Shown here in pieces: positions 1 through 6,808 of a stretch of DNA of 21,659 nt. Where the stretch lies: NCBI GenBank assembly GCA_025928435.1, contig JAICJM010000049.1, positions 1 to 21,659 on the forward strand, written 5' to 3'. The DNA comes from Thermoleophilia bacterium. GTDB taxonomy: Bacteria > Actinomycetota > Thermoleophilia > Gaiellales > JAICJC01. Below the pieces are notes generated by a model, which saw only the letters and a program-made list of their open reading frames with translations, was not told the DNA's origin and did not search any database. Position numbers and translations under genes: made by a program. How positions within the stretch are numbered: the stretch's first letter is position 1; the number at the start of each line of letters is the position of its first letter.

Positions 1-1
1 C

Positions 2-406
2 TCGCGCATCGCCGGCTACCACGGCGCGGAGCACAAGGCGATCGGCGGCTACGAGAAGGACGGCGCGCCCGTCGACATCGCCAAGGAGCACGAGCGCTGC
101 GGCTCGCACATGGTCGGCCCGCTGCTGATCGCGAGCACGGCCGGGAACCTGCTCGTCTCCCGCCTGCCGGCCTCGCGCCGCGGGCCCGCCCGGCTGGTGG
201 CGAGCGTCGCGGCGATGGGCGCGGCCACCGAGGCCTTCGCCTGGATGCAGCGCCACCGCGAGCATCCCCTCTCCCGGGCGATGCAGCGGCCCGGATACGA
301 GCTCCAGCGCGTCGCGGCCACCCGCGAGCCCAGCGCCGACGAACTCGAGGTGGCCGAGGCGGCGCTGCACGAGGTGCTGCGGCTGGAGGGCGCGCAGGCC
401 GCCTGA
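2..406 (+). CDS. DUF1385 (YqhQ-like) protein, C-terminal part
   Basis: The reading frame is open from the left edge and stops with TGA at 404-406, so about 134 C-terminal residues are present and the start lies outside the window. The signature YHGAEHKAIGGYE near the left edge matches the DUF1385 hallmark (HGAEHK), followed by HERCGS where relatives have HPRCGT. The tail LQRVAATREPSADELEVAEAAL matches the usual family ending. A hydrophobic stretch (LLIASTAGNLLV) and a second one (LVASVAAMGAATEAFAWM) fit a polytopic membrane protein. The biochemical role of the family is not established; an ATG at 110 is internal and not the start. Family assignment is from memory of motifs and is fairly secure. 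Confidence 0.8.
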   Translation, partial: SRIAGYHGAEHKAIGGYEKDGAPVDIAKEHERCGSHMVGPLLIASTAGNLLVSRLPASRRGPARLVASVAAMGAATEAFAWMQRHREHPLSRAMQRPGYELQRVAATREPSADELEVAEAALHEVLRLEGAQAA

Positions 407-435
407 CCGGAGACGCGGGGCCCCCGCCGGAACGC

Positions 436-471
436 GGGGACTGTCCCCGCGTTGCCGCGGGGACAGTCCCC
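436..471. repeat. Paired GGGGACNGTCCCC palindromes (copy 1)
   Basis: The arm GGGGACTGTCCCCGCG (436-451) is repeated as its exact reverse complement at 456-471 with a 4-nt spacer, and each arm itself contains a 13-bp near-palindrome. The element sits between the DUF1385 stop and the convergent stop of the secreted-protein gene, so it could also serve as a bidirectional terminator. Further copies lie at 6755-6786 and 7180-7200. Confidence 0.85.
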
Positions 472-478
472 AGATGGC

Positions 479-2131
479 CTACGCGCAGCTGGCCACCGGG
501 CGGATCCGGCTCACGAACGCTCCGCGAGTGTTGGGCCCGAGGTGGCCCCACTGGCGGTCGCGCCCGAACGTGTTGCCGTTTCGCATGTTGCCGAACTCCC
601 ACACGCACTCCCCGCCGACGCGGGCACGGGTGAAGTACGGGAAGAAGTGCCCGGGCCCGGGCGGCGGCAGCACGCACCCGTCGCCGCTGACGATGTCGCA
701 GCCCTGTTCGGTCGCGCTGGTATCGGTCACGAACTGCATGTCCGAGTACCCTCGCCCGCGAGTCGTGGGCGACAGCTGCTCGAACGGGCTCGGGAACCGG
801 TTCGGGTGCACCGAGGTCGGCCAGTCGGCTCGATAGGACGTGCCGTCGTAGTCGAGATCGCCGACCGCGTTGAAGAACACAGGACACCCGGTCACCTCGT
901 TCGGCGCGGCGACCCCGCCATGGGTGTCACCCCGCGGGTAGCACGGCGCGTCGTTTGGCTCGAGGCTCGACCCCCTGTCGATCGGGGCGTCCGTCTCGTA
1001 CGGGCCGTGGCAGCTGTTGAAGTAGGTGTCCGTGAACGAGCCGTCGATGAACGTGCTCCTGCCGGTCACGCTGCGGCACGGCTCGAAGTGCCCGATCTCG
1101 AACTGGGTGTTGATGTTGTACGGGCCGAACCCCCACGGCACGTCGTTCTGGGGCTTCGCGCTCGAGTACTCGGGCTGGAAGTTGAACGGCGAGCCGCTGC
1201 AGTCGGCCGGGCTCGTGTTCATGAACCCGTTCGCCGCCGAGGCGATCATGAAGCCGCTCTGCCCGGTCGTCATGTCGGTCTCGCGCACCTCGAATGCATG
1301 GCCTCCGGGCACCGTCGCGTCGAACATGTGGATGGCGACCCGGTCGCCCTGGTTCATCAGGAACGTCTGCGCGTTCGGCGTGAACGTGGAGAGGTCGGAC
1401 TCCTGCGGGCTGGGCGGCCCGGCGGGGACGCCGTCCCGCTGGATGAACGCGAAGTTCACGGGCTCGATGCAGTTGTTGTTACACGTGCCGGCGGCGTCGC
1501 ACTCGACGCTGTCGATGGTGAGCGCCGAGCACCAGTGGGCGTTGTCGCAGCTGATCGAATCGTCGAACGGCGCGAAGCCCGGCGGGTAGAGCTGGAGCTC
1601 CATGAACGCCGAGCCGCCGCCCGGGAACGAGCCGTGCGCGGCGTTCGTGTCCGACCGCGGAGTGCACGGCAGCTCGGGGTCGGAGCGGGGGTCGCACAGG
1701 TTCATCGAGAACCATGGCGCCAGGGTCAGCTCGAAGGTGTGGACGACGTCGTGGCCGGGCCGGCGCACCGTGGGCAGATGGTGTGGCTCGACCGGCAGCC
1801 GCTCGACCCAGGTGACGTCGCTGGCGGAGCCGGGCCGCGACGAGAGGAACCGCAGCGACGGCTCGTCGTGACCGATGTAGTGGCCGTGGTCCTCGAAGCG
1901 CTCGTCCTTCGAGAGGCGCGCGTCGGCGCAGACCAGAGTCGGCTTCACCGCCCGCTGGATGGGGCTGAAGCCGTTGCAGTCGAGCTCGCCCGCGGCCTGG
2001 GGCATCACGTGGCTGCCGTCGCCGGCCGCCCCGGCCGTCCCGGCCGAGGCCGCCACCGCCACTGCTGCAGCGATCACCCCCATCCTGGCGGCCCTTCGCA
2101 ACCGACATCGGAGTGTGTGCGGACGGGCCAC
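479..2131 (-). CDS. Secreted cysteine-rich protein, unknown family
   Basis: A 550-aa protein read from a GTG at 2131 to TAG at 479-481. I chose this start because AAGGAGG lies 4 nt upstream, and it yields a signal peptide (RRAARMGVIAAAVAVAASAG, then a GTAGAAG region); an internal ATG (2083) would cut the basic N-region. The mature part has 18 cysteines, an even number that suggests disulfides and export. It is rich in aromatic, Asn and Gly residues, with a distinctive centre (GDRVAIHMFDATVPGGHAFEV, then TGQSGFMIASAANGF) that could be a cupredoxin-like beta fold; this is a guess. Many histidines (HHLP, HWC, HMF, GGHAF) might bind metal. I do not recognise the family and assign no function. It is divergent from the FtsH-like gene, with its own promoter. 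Confidence 0.85.
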   Translation of the reverse strand: MARPHTLRCRLRRAARMGVIAAAVAVAASAGTAGAAGDGSHVMPQAAGELDCNGFSPIQRAVKPTLVCADARLSKDERFEDHGHYIGHDEPSLRFLSSRPGSASDVTWVERLPVEPHHLPTVRRPGHDVVHTFELTLAPWFSMNLCDPRSDPELPCTPRSDTNAAHGSFPGGGSAFMELQLYPPGFAPFDDSISCDNAHWCSALTIDSVECDAAGTCNNNCIEPVNFAFIQRDGVPAGPPSPQESDLSTFTPNAQTFLMNQGDRVAIHMFDATVPGGHAFEVRETDMTTGQSGFMIASAANGFMNTSPADCSGSPFNFQPEYSSAKPQNDVPWGFGPYNINTQFEIGHFEPCRSVTGRSTFIDGSFTDTYFNSCHGPYETDAPIDRGSSLEPNDAPCYPRGDTHGGVAAPNEVTGCPVFFNAVGDLDYDGTSYRADWPTSVHPNRFPSPFEQLSPTTRGRGYSDMQFVTDTSATEQGCDIVSGDGCVLPPPGPGHFFPYFTRARVGGECVWEFGNMRNGNTFGRDRQWGHLGPNTRGAFVSRIRPVASCA

Positions 2132-2166
2132 GGGCCCTCCTTCCCCTCGAGTCCCTGCCGCGGACG

Positions 2167-2195
2167 ACCCTATGCCCGAAGACAACCGGGTGCAA
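2167..2195 (-). promoter_or_regulatory. Promoter of the secreted-protein gene
   Basis: On the minus strand TTGCAC (2190-2195) is followed, after exactly 17 bp, by TAGGGT (2167-2172). This would start transcription near 2160 and give a leader of about 29 nt carrying the AAGGAGG. The -10 fits the actinobacterial TANNNT pattern; the -35 is only half-consensus. Confidence 0.45.
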
Positions 2196-2221
2196 GGGTG
2201 TTCGCCGTGCAGGATCTGCCG

Positions 2222-2227
2222 TACGCT
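2222..2227 (+). promoter_or_regulatory. Candidate -10 (TACGCT) of the FtsH-like gene
   Basis: TACGCT ends 8 nt before the GTG at 2235, the same layout seen before many other starts in this window, which suggests a leaderless mRNA. GGAGG at 2228-2232 is too close to the GTG (2 nt) to be a normal ribosome site. No convincing -35 is seen. Confidence 0.35.
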
Positions 2228-2234
2228 GGAGGCG

Positions 2235-3833
2235 GTGGACTGGATCAGCGAGCGGAACGTGCACGACTGGCTGCACGACGCGGTGCACGGGCTGCACATC
2301 GGCGTCGGCTGGCTGCATGACTTCCTGGTCGCCTGGGGCATCTTCATCTTCCTCGGGCTGCTGTGCTGGCTGACCTGGAAGTTCATCTCGATGATGCCGA
2401 ACGTGCGCCCGAAGCAGCTCGACGCGCGGGCCGACTCGGACGTGCGCTGGGACGAGGTCGCGGGCGTCGAGGAGGTGCGGGCCGAGCTCGAGGAGGTGGT
2501 CGAGTTCCTGAAGGATCCGACCCGGTTCGCGAAGCTGGGCGCGCGCGTGCCCAAGGGCGTCCTCCTGTACGGCCCGCCCGGGACCGGCAAGACGCTGCTC
2601 GCCAAGGCGGTCGCGAACGAGTCGGAGGCGACCTTCTACTTCCAGAGCGCCTCGTCGTTCGTCGAGATGTGGAGCGGGCTCGGCGCCGCCCGCATCCGGC
2701 GCCTGTTCCAGATGGCGCGCAAGAACCAGCCCGCGATCATCTTCATCGACGAACTCGACGCCGTCGGCCGCCACCGCGGCAGCGGTGGGCCGGGCGGCGG
2801 CAGCCAGGAGCACGACCAGACGCTGAACCAGCTCCTCGTCGAGATGGACGGCTTCCACGGGAGCGACCGGCTCGTCGTGATCGGCGCCTCGAATCAGCTC
2901 GGCGCGCTCGACACCGCGCTCCTGCGGCCGGGCCGGTTCGACCGCCACATCGGGGTATCGGCGCCCGACCTGAAGGGCCGCGAGCAGATCCTCGAGGTGC
3001 ACACCCGCGGAAAGCCGCTGGCCGACGGCGTCCGCCTGGCCGACGTCGCCCGGCAGACGTCGGGCCTCACCGGCGCCGACCTGGCCAACATCTGCAACGA
3101 GGCCGCGATCAGCGCCGGCCGCGGCGAACGGGACGAGATCGTCCAGGCCGACTTCGACTACGCGCTCGAGCGGGTGGTGGCCGGCCTGCAGCAGCGCAGG
3201 CTGATCACCGACAAGGAGAAGCGCGTCATCGCCTACCACGAGGCAGGCCACGCGCTCGTCGGCCGCCTGATGGGCGACGCGATGCAGCTGCACAAGGTGA
3301 CGATCGTCCCCCGCGGGCAGGCGCTCGGGTACACGCTCAACCTGCCCGAGGAGGATCGCTACCTGCACTCGACCGAGGAGCTGCGCGACTGGCTCAAGGT
3401 GATCCTGGCCGGCCGGGCGGCCGAGCAGGTCGTCTTCGGCCGCATCACGAACGGCGCGGCCAACGACCTCGAGCGCGCGACTGCGATCGCCCGCTCGATG
3501 GTGTTCGAGTGGGGGATGGGCGCGTCGATGCCGCACCAGCAGGTGCGGGCCGACAACTACGCCCTGTCCGAGGAGACGAAGGGGATGCGCGACGCCGAGC
3601 AGCGCGGCATCACGGACGCCGCCTACCGCGAGGCCCTGCGCCTGGTCGAGGTCCACCGGGTGTACCTCGACCGGCTGGCGCAGGCCCTGCTCGCGACCGA
3701 GACGCTGGAGCGCCCGGACATCGAGGTGCTGCTCGACGGGCTCCAGCCCGAGTCGAACTCCTCGCTCGACATCGGCGTCGAGGCGGCCCTGGCGATCGCG
3801 CCGCCGCCTCCGGCCGATCGGCCCCTGGCCTAG
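2235..3833 (+). CDS. FtsH-like AAA+ zinc metalloprotease, short form
   Basis: From GTG 2235 the protein has 532 aa. It has one N-terminal membrane segment (about 31-55), a AAA+ ATPase with Walker A GPPGTGKT (113-120), Walker B IIFIDE (168-173) and a second region of homology ending RPGRFDRH (231-238), then an M41 peptidase domain with HEAGH (335-339) and a likely third zinc ligand D411 in AANDLERAT. Canonical FtsH (about 600-650 aa) has two membrane segments around an extracytoplasmic domain; both that domain and the second segment are missing here. The pore loop reads FVEMWSG instead of FVEMFVG. It probably degrades membrane or cytosolic proteins as a hexamer, but the unusual N-terminus argues for a paralogue rather than the housekeeping FtsH. 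An ATG at 2172 would add 21 residues (Cys-rich, overlapping the divergent promoter) and is less likely. Its stop overlaps that of the next gene. Confidence 0.9.
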   Translation: MDWISERNVHDWLHDAVHGLHIGVGWLHDFLVAWGIFIFLGLLCWLTWKFISMMPNVRPKQLDARADSDVRWDEVAGVEEVRAELEEVVEFLKDPTRFAKLGARVPKGVLLYGPPGTGKTLLAKAVANESEATFYFQSASSFVEMWSGLGAARIRRLFQMARKNQPAIIFIDELDAVGRHRGSGGPGGGSQEHDQTLNQLLVEMDGFHGSDRLVVIGASNQLGALDTALLRPGRFDRHIGVSAPDLKGREQILEVHTRGKPLADGVRLADVARQTSGLTGADLANICNEAAISAGRGERDEIVQADFDYALERVVAGLQQRRLITDKEKRVIAYHEAGHALVGRLMGDAMQLHKVTIVPRGQALGYTLNLPEEDRYLHSTEELRDWLKVILAGRAAEQVVFGRITNGAANDLERATAIARSMVFEWGMGASMPHQQVRADNYALSEETKGMRDAEQRGITDAAYREALRLVEVHRVYLDRLAQALLATETLERPDIEVLLDGLQPESNSSLDIGVEAALAIAPPPPADRPLA

Positions 3834-4234
3834 ACCGTCGGGGCCCCGCCGGGAGGCGGCGTCTCCGCTGCCGGCGCGGGATCGGCGACTTCCTCGGCCG
3901 AGCTCTCGACAGTGTCCGACGCCGCGGCGCCGTCATCCGACGAGCCGTCGCTCTTCACGGCGGCGATCTCCCCCTCCTTGGCCGCGATCTGCGCGCGAAT
4001 GTCGACGATCTTCGCCGCCGGCCCGGCGAGCTCGCCCGACCGCTCGGCGAGCGCGCCCGCCTGGTGCAGGTTGAACGCCTCGCGCCCGAACTCGACCAGC
4101 GCGTCGCGCTCCTCGCCGTTCAGGTTGCGCAGCTGCACCTGCAGCTGGCCGGTCCTCGCGACCTCCTGCGTCTTTTCGGCGACAGTCGACGCGACGCCGC
4201 TCGCCTGCTGCGTGAGCTTGTCCAGGAACCCCAT
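3830..4234 (-). CDS. Small cytoplasmic coiled-coil protein
   Basis: A 134-aa protein from ATG 4234, with AGGGGG about 6 nt upstream as ribosome site. The N-terminus MGFLDKLTQQASGVASTVAEKTQEVA is an amphipathic helix of the kind seen in YtxH-like or zinc-ribbon-associated small proteins. It continues into a predicted coiled coil (LQVQLRNLNGEERDALVEFG, later AAKIVDIRAQIAAKEGEIAAV) and ends in an acidic, Ala/Pro-rich, disordered tail (SSDDGAAASDTVESSAEE, PPPGGAPTV). No zinc-ribbon cysteines are present. Its function is unknown; a scaffolding or membrane-associated role is possible. It is convergent with the protease gene, the two TAG stops sharing a CTAG. Confidence 0.75.
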   Translation of the reverse strand: MGFLDKLTQQASGVASTVAEKTQEVARTGQLQVQLRNLNGEERDALVEFGREAFNLHQAGALAERSGELAGPAAKIVDIRAQIAAKEGEIAAVKSDGSSDDGAAASDTVESSAEEVADPAPAAETPPPGGAPTV

Positions 4235-4261
4235 GCAAACCCCCTAGTTTCGGCGTTCTCG

Positions 4262-4267
4262 TAGGAT
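4262..4267 (+). promoter_or_regulatory. Candidate -10 (TAGGAT) of the epimerase gene
   Basis: TAGGAT ends 9 nt before the GTG at 4276, giving a predicted leader of 0-2 nt. No Shine-Dalgarno is present between it and the GTG. Confidence 0.4.
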
Positions 4268-4275
4268 GCGGTCCA

Positions 4276-4701
4276 GTGCATCCGGAAGCCATCCATCATA
4301 TCGGGCACGCCGTGGACGACCTTCCGGCCGCGATAGATGTCTACGAGCGGCTGCTCGGCGGCGAGGTCGAGCATCGCGAGACCGTCCCGGCCCAGGGGGT
4401 CGAGGCGGTGTCCATGCGGGTGGGCTCCGGGCGGATCGAGCTCCTGCGGCCGCTGGGCGAGGACACGCCCGTCGGGAAGTTCCTCGCGAACCGCGGCCCG
4501 GGGATGCACCACGTCGCCTACCTCGTCTCGGACATCCGCGCCTCGCTGCGCGGGGCGGCCGACGCCGGGGCCGAGCTGATCGATTCCGAGCCGCGCCCGG
4601 GCCTCTTCGGGCTCGAGGTGGCGTTCATCCATCCCGGCAGCGTGGCCGGGGTCCTGGTCGAGTACGTGCAATACGGAAGGAACGGGGATGGCAGCAGCTG
4701 A
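4276..4701 (+). CDS. mce: Methylmalonyl-CoA epimerase (VOC fold)
   Basis: A 141-aa protein that interconverts (R)- and (S)-methylmalonyl-CoA in propionyl-CoA/succinyl-CoA metabolism. The family pattern is clear: HHIGHAVDDLPAAIDVYERLLG at the start, RIELLRPLGEDTPVGKFLANRG in the middle, GMHHVAYLVSDI, and AELIDSEPRPGLFGLEVAFI with the ending GVLVEYVQY. Likely metal ligands are H8, the His of MHHVAY and the Glu of VLVEYV. Length is normal for the family. The start is GTG 4276 directly after a -10-like TAGGAT, so translation is probably leaderless. The last 14 nt overlap the next gene, implying coupling. No mutase or carboxylase genes are nearby. Confidence 0.88.
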   Translation: MHPEAIHHIGHAVDDLPAAIDVYERLLGGEVEHRETVPAQGVEAVSMRVGSGRIELLRPLGEDTPVGKFLANRGPGMHHVAYLVSDIRASLRGAADAGAELIDSEPRPGLFGLEVAFIHPGSVAGVLVEYVQYGRNGDGSS

Positions 4702-4909
4702 TGTGTCTCGCGTGGAGATCGGCTTCGACGGTGGGCTGATCGTGATCACGAAGATCGCCGCCAAGGAGTGGGCCGGGCTCGAGGAAAAGCTGAAATCCGG
4801 CAAGGGCGTGGCGACGTTCTCCGGCGACGAGAACGCCACCTACCACGTCGACGTCTCCAAGATCAGCTACGTGAAGCACGAGGCCCATGTCGGCCGGGTC
4901 GGGTTCTGA
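4688..4909 (+). CDS. Small conserved protein, weakly DUF3107-like
   Basis: A 73-aa protein from ATG 4688, with GGAAGG about 8 nt upstream, overlapping the end of mce by 14 nt, so the two are probably co-translated. It starts with a short beta-strand (VEIGFDGGLIVITKI), has a helix (EWAGLEEKLKSG), and ends VSKISYVKHEAHVGRVGF. The pattern of IxYV near the end and a terminal VGF recalls DUF3107, a small actinobacterial family, but the match is weak and from memory. No catalytic motif, signal or membrane segment is visible. The function is unknown. Confidence 0.7.
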   Translation: MAAADVSRVEIGFDGGLIVITKIAAKEWAGLEEKLKSGKGVATFSGDENATYHVDVSKISYVKHEAHVGRVGF

Positions 4910-4993
4910 TCAGGGTGGTTGATTCCCCGCCTCAGCGCGCCTGGACGTCCGTCTGTCGGCGGGGGTCCGGTTCGCTGGTGGGGACTGCGCCTC

Positions 4994-5017
4994 GGCGTCT
5001 GCGTCATCGCAGACGCC
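4994..5017. repeat. Perfect hairpin A (10-bp stem, TCAT loop)
   Basis: GGCGTCTGCG (4994-5003), loop TCAT, then CGCAGACGCC (5008-5017), with no mismatch. It is flanked on both sides by CGCCTCGG. The loop-proximal CTGCG-N4-CGCAG is shared with the hairpin at 5144-5177. Confidence 0.85.
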
Positions 5018-5024
5018 TCGGACC

Positions 5025-5052
5025 GCTGTCAAGGGCACCCGCCCTTGACAGC
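5025..5052. repeat. Perfect hairpin B (12-bp stem, ACCC loop)
   Basis: GCTGTCAAGGGC (5025-5036), loop ACCC, then GCCCTTGACAGC (5041-5052), with no mismatch. No T-tract follows, so a classical intrinsic terminator is not obvious. The 3' arm contains TTGACA. Confidence 0.85.
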
Positions 5053-5102
5053 TTGAACCGTCGCATCGTTTCGTCCTCGGTCGCGCCCATATTTCGCCCA
5101 CT

Positions 5103-5675
5103 ATGAACACTCCCTGCGTCCGTGCGCTGCTCGGTTCGCAGCCCAGACGAGACCTGCGTAATCGCAGGTCTCGTCTGACCGGCGCAAGCCTGTGGCTCGC
5201 GCCTTGGACATCACGGCGGCGGGGAATCACCCATCCAGCCACCCGCCGGTGGCGGCATCCCGCGGTCGACCGCGTCGTGCGGCCGTACACCCGGGCCGGT
5301 GACTACGGCCTGCTCTGGGTCGCAATCGGCGTGGGGTGCGGCCGGCCCGTGCGGGTGGCGGCGACGGTGTGGGGCACGCTCGGCGTGAACTACGCCGTCA
5401 AGCAGGCCGTCGGCCGCGAGCGGCCGCCCGACCCGGCCGCGGACGCGCTCGTGCCCGCCCCGTCGTCGTCCTCGTTCCCGTCCAGCCACGCGGCCATGTC
5501 GACGGCGGCGGCGATCGCGCTCTGCAATGTGCGGCCGCGGCTGGCGCCGCTGTGGGTGGCGATGGCGGCGACAATGGCCTGGAGCCGGGCCTACGCCGGC
5601 GTGCACCACGTGAGCGACGTCGTCGCCGGGGTCGCGGTCGGGGCGGTCACCGGCACGGCCGCCGCGAGGATCTGA
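5103..5675 (+). CDS. PAP2-family phosphatase (membrane)
   Basis: With ATG 5103 the protein has 190 aa. All three PAP2 motifs are present: KQAVGRERP (K100 to P108), FPSSHA (PSxH, 126-129) and SRAYAGVHHVSD (161-172), which form the phosphatase active site for lipid or prenyl phosphates. Hydrophobic helices surround them (LLWVAIGVGCG, VRVAATVWGTLG, APLWVAMAATMAW, VVAGVAVGAVTG). The start is uncertain. Homology appears to begin near RHPAVDRVVRPYTRAGDYGLLW (about residue 51); the only standard in-frame starts are ATG 5103 and GTG 5277, and the latter cuts into that region. The first 45 codons run through hairpins and encode an Arg-rich stretch unlike the family. The stop overlaps the ychF start (TGATG), indicating coupling. 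Confidence 0.75.
   Translation: MNTPCVRALLGSQPRRDLRNRRSRLTGASLWLAPWTSRRRGITHPATRRWRHPAVDRVVRPYTRAGDYGLLWVAIGVGCGRPVRVAATVWGTLGVNYAVKQAVGRERPPDPAADALVPAPSSSSFPSSHAAMSTAAAIALCNVRPRLAPLWVAMAATMAWSRAYAGVHHVSDVVAGVAVGAVTGTAAARI
5126..5142. repeat. Short hairpin E (5-bp stem)
   Basis: GCTGC (5126-5130), loop TCGGTTC, then GCAGC (5138-5142). It is minor alone, but it lies directly before the large hairpin at 5144-5177. Confidence 0.4.
5144..5177. repeat. Perfect hairpin C (15-bp stem, TAAT loop)
   Basis: CAGACGAGACCTGCG (5144-5158), loop TAAT, then its exact reverse complement (5163-5177). It is the longest uninterrupted stem in the window and lies within the 5' part of the PAP2 reading frame, where it encodes Arg-rich residues not typical of the family. 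Confidence 0.88.
5181..5203. repeat. Hairpin D (10-bp stem, one mismatch)
   Basis: GGCGCAAGCC (5181-5190), loop TGT, then GGCTCGCGCC (5194-5203), with a single A-C mismatch. It follows the 15-bp hairpin after 3 nt. Confidence 0.65.
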
Positions 5676-6754
5676 TGGCGGGCGTCGAGGTCGGCCTGGT
5701 CGGCCTGCCGAACAGCGGCAAGTCGACCATCTTCAACGCGTTGGCCGGCGGCGGCGCCGTCGTCGCGCCGCACATGTTCTCGACGGTCGAGACGGTGCAC
5801 GGTGTGGCGGACGTCCGCGATCCCCGCCTCGACGCGCTCGACGCGGTGTCGAGCTCGCAGTCCAGCAAGATCGTCCCGGCGACGCTGCAGGTGGTCGACA
5901 TCGCCGGGCTCGTGAGCGGCGCCTCGCACGGCGAGGGGCTCGGGAACCAGTTCCTCGGCAACATCCGCAACACCGACGCGGTGCTGCACGTGCTGCGCTG
6001 CTTCCAGGACGACGCCGTCGCGCATCCCGCCGGCAGGATCGACCCGCTCGAGGACGCCGAGACGGTCGAGCTCGAGCTGGTCTTCGCCGATCTGGCCGCC
6101 ATCGAGCGGCGGGCGGAGCGGGTCGGGAAGGCGGCCAAGGGCGGGGAGGCTGCGGCCGTCGCCGAGCGGTCGGCGCTCGACTCGTTGCGTGAGTGGCTCG
6201 AGGCGGGCCGGCCGGCCCGGTCGTGCCCGGTCGAGGTGCCGGCGTCGCTCGACCTCCTGACGGCCAAGCCCGAGCTGTACATCGCCAACGTCGACGAGGG
6301 CGGGGACGCCGAGGCGGTGGCGGCGGTGGAGCGCTTCGCGCAGGAGCGCGGGAGCGAGTGCATCGCGGTCAACGGCAAGATCGAGGCCGAGCTGCGCGAG
6401 CTGCCGGCGGAGGACGCCGAGGCGTTCCTGGCCGACCTCGGCATCGAGCGGCCCGCGCTCGACCTGGTCACGCTGGCGGCCTACCGCCTGCTCGACCTGA
6501 TCCCGTTCTTCACCACCGGGCCCAAGGAGACGCGCGCGTGGACGATCCGGCGCGGCCAGAATGCGCAGCAGGCGGCGGGGAGGATCCACTCCGACCTGGA
6601 GCGCGGGTTCATCCGGGCCGAGGTGATCGAGTGGGACCGGCTGGTCGAGGCCGGCTCGGAGGCCGAGGCCAAGAAGCGCGGCTGGGTGCGCGTCGAGGGC
6701 CGCGACTACGTGGTCGCCGACGGCGACACGCTGAACGTCAGATTCAACGTGTAG
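5675..6754 (+). CDS. ychF: YchF/OLA1-family GTPase or ATPase
   Basis: A 359-aa protein, normal for YchF (about 363). The P-loop is GLPNSGKST (the usual GLPNVGKST with V to S), the G3 region is DIAGLVSGASHGEGLGNQFLGNIR, and the G4 position reads NVDE, the NxxE form that favours ATP over GTP in this family. The C-terminal TGS domain is typical (RAWTIRRGQNAQQAAGRIHS, ending YVVADGDTLNVRFNV). YchF proteins associate with ribosomes and stress responses. The switch I region is unusual: HMFSTVET where most members have YPFxTIEPN. The ATG at 5675 overlaps the PAP2 stop by one base. The TAG stop runs straight into a palindromic repeat. Confidence 0.93.
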   Translation: MAGVEVGLVGLPNSGKSTIFNALAGGGAVVAPHMFSTVETVHGVADVRDPRLDALDAVSSSQSSKIVPATLQVVDIAGLVSGASHGEGLGNQFLGNIRNTDAVLHVLRCFQDDAVAHPAGRIDPLEDAETVELELVFADLAAIERRAERVGKAAKGGEAAAVAERSALDSLREWLEAGRPARSCPVEVPASLDLLTAKPELYIANVDEGGDAEAVAAVERFAQERGSECIAVNGKIEAELRELPAEDAEAFLADLGIERPALDLVTLAAYRLLDLIPFFTTGPKETRAWTIRRGQNAQQAAGRIHSDLERGFIRAEVIEWDRLVEAGSEAEAKKRGWVRVEGRDYVVADGDTLNVRFNV

Positions 6755-6786
6755 ATGGGGACAGTCCCCATGCGGGGACTGTCCCC
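6755..6786. repeat. Paired GGGGACNGTCCCC palindromes (copy 2)
   Basis: A 17-bp palindrome with central A (ATGGGGACAGTCCCCAT, 6755-6771), then after GC the oppositely oriented core GGGGACTGTCCCC (6774-6786). The pair starts immediately after the ychF stop codon and forms a long potential hairpin. Confidence 0.85.
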
Positions 6787-6808
6787 CCAATTCAGGCATG
6801 ATCCGGCC

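Larger units (their letters stand above)
4910..5102. other. Non-coding gap rich in hairpins
   Basis: There is no credible gene between the 73-aa protein and the PAP2 gene. The stretch holds a CCCCGCC/GGCGGGG pair (4925-4931 with 4958-4964) and then perfect stem-loops, described separately, which continue to 5203 inside the PAP2 reading frame. The only promoter-like elements are CATATT (5088-5093) and a TTGACA that lies inside a hairpin arm. Confidence 0.6.

Noticed and set aside
452..2320. Long forward open frame opposite the secreted-protein gene
   Set aside because: The translation is Arg/Val/Ala-rich with no domain or ribosome site. The minus-strand frame has a signal peptide, Shine-Dalgarno and promoter. 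High GC makes such shadow frames common.
2363..4264. 633-aa forward frame overlapping the protease gene
   Set aside because: Arg/Pro/Ala-rich low-complexity translation in another frame of a clearly conserved protease.
5126..5145. tRNA-like T-arm (GGTTCG within a 5-bp stem)
   Set aside because: No acceptor stem, D-arm or anticodon arm can be placed around it. The neighbouring stems are too long and perfect for a tRNA.
4985..5205. CRISPR array
   Set aside because: The hairpins differ in sequence and spacing, there is no repeated unit with spacers, and no cas genes are nearby.
6755..6808. ATG 6755 as start of the VOC protein
   Set aside because: The first 18 codons would translate the palindromic repeat, and the family homology begins at ATG 6809.
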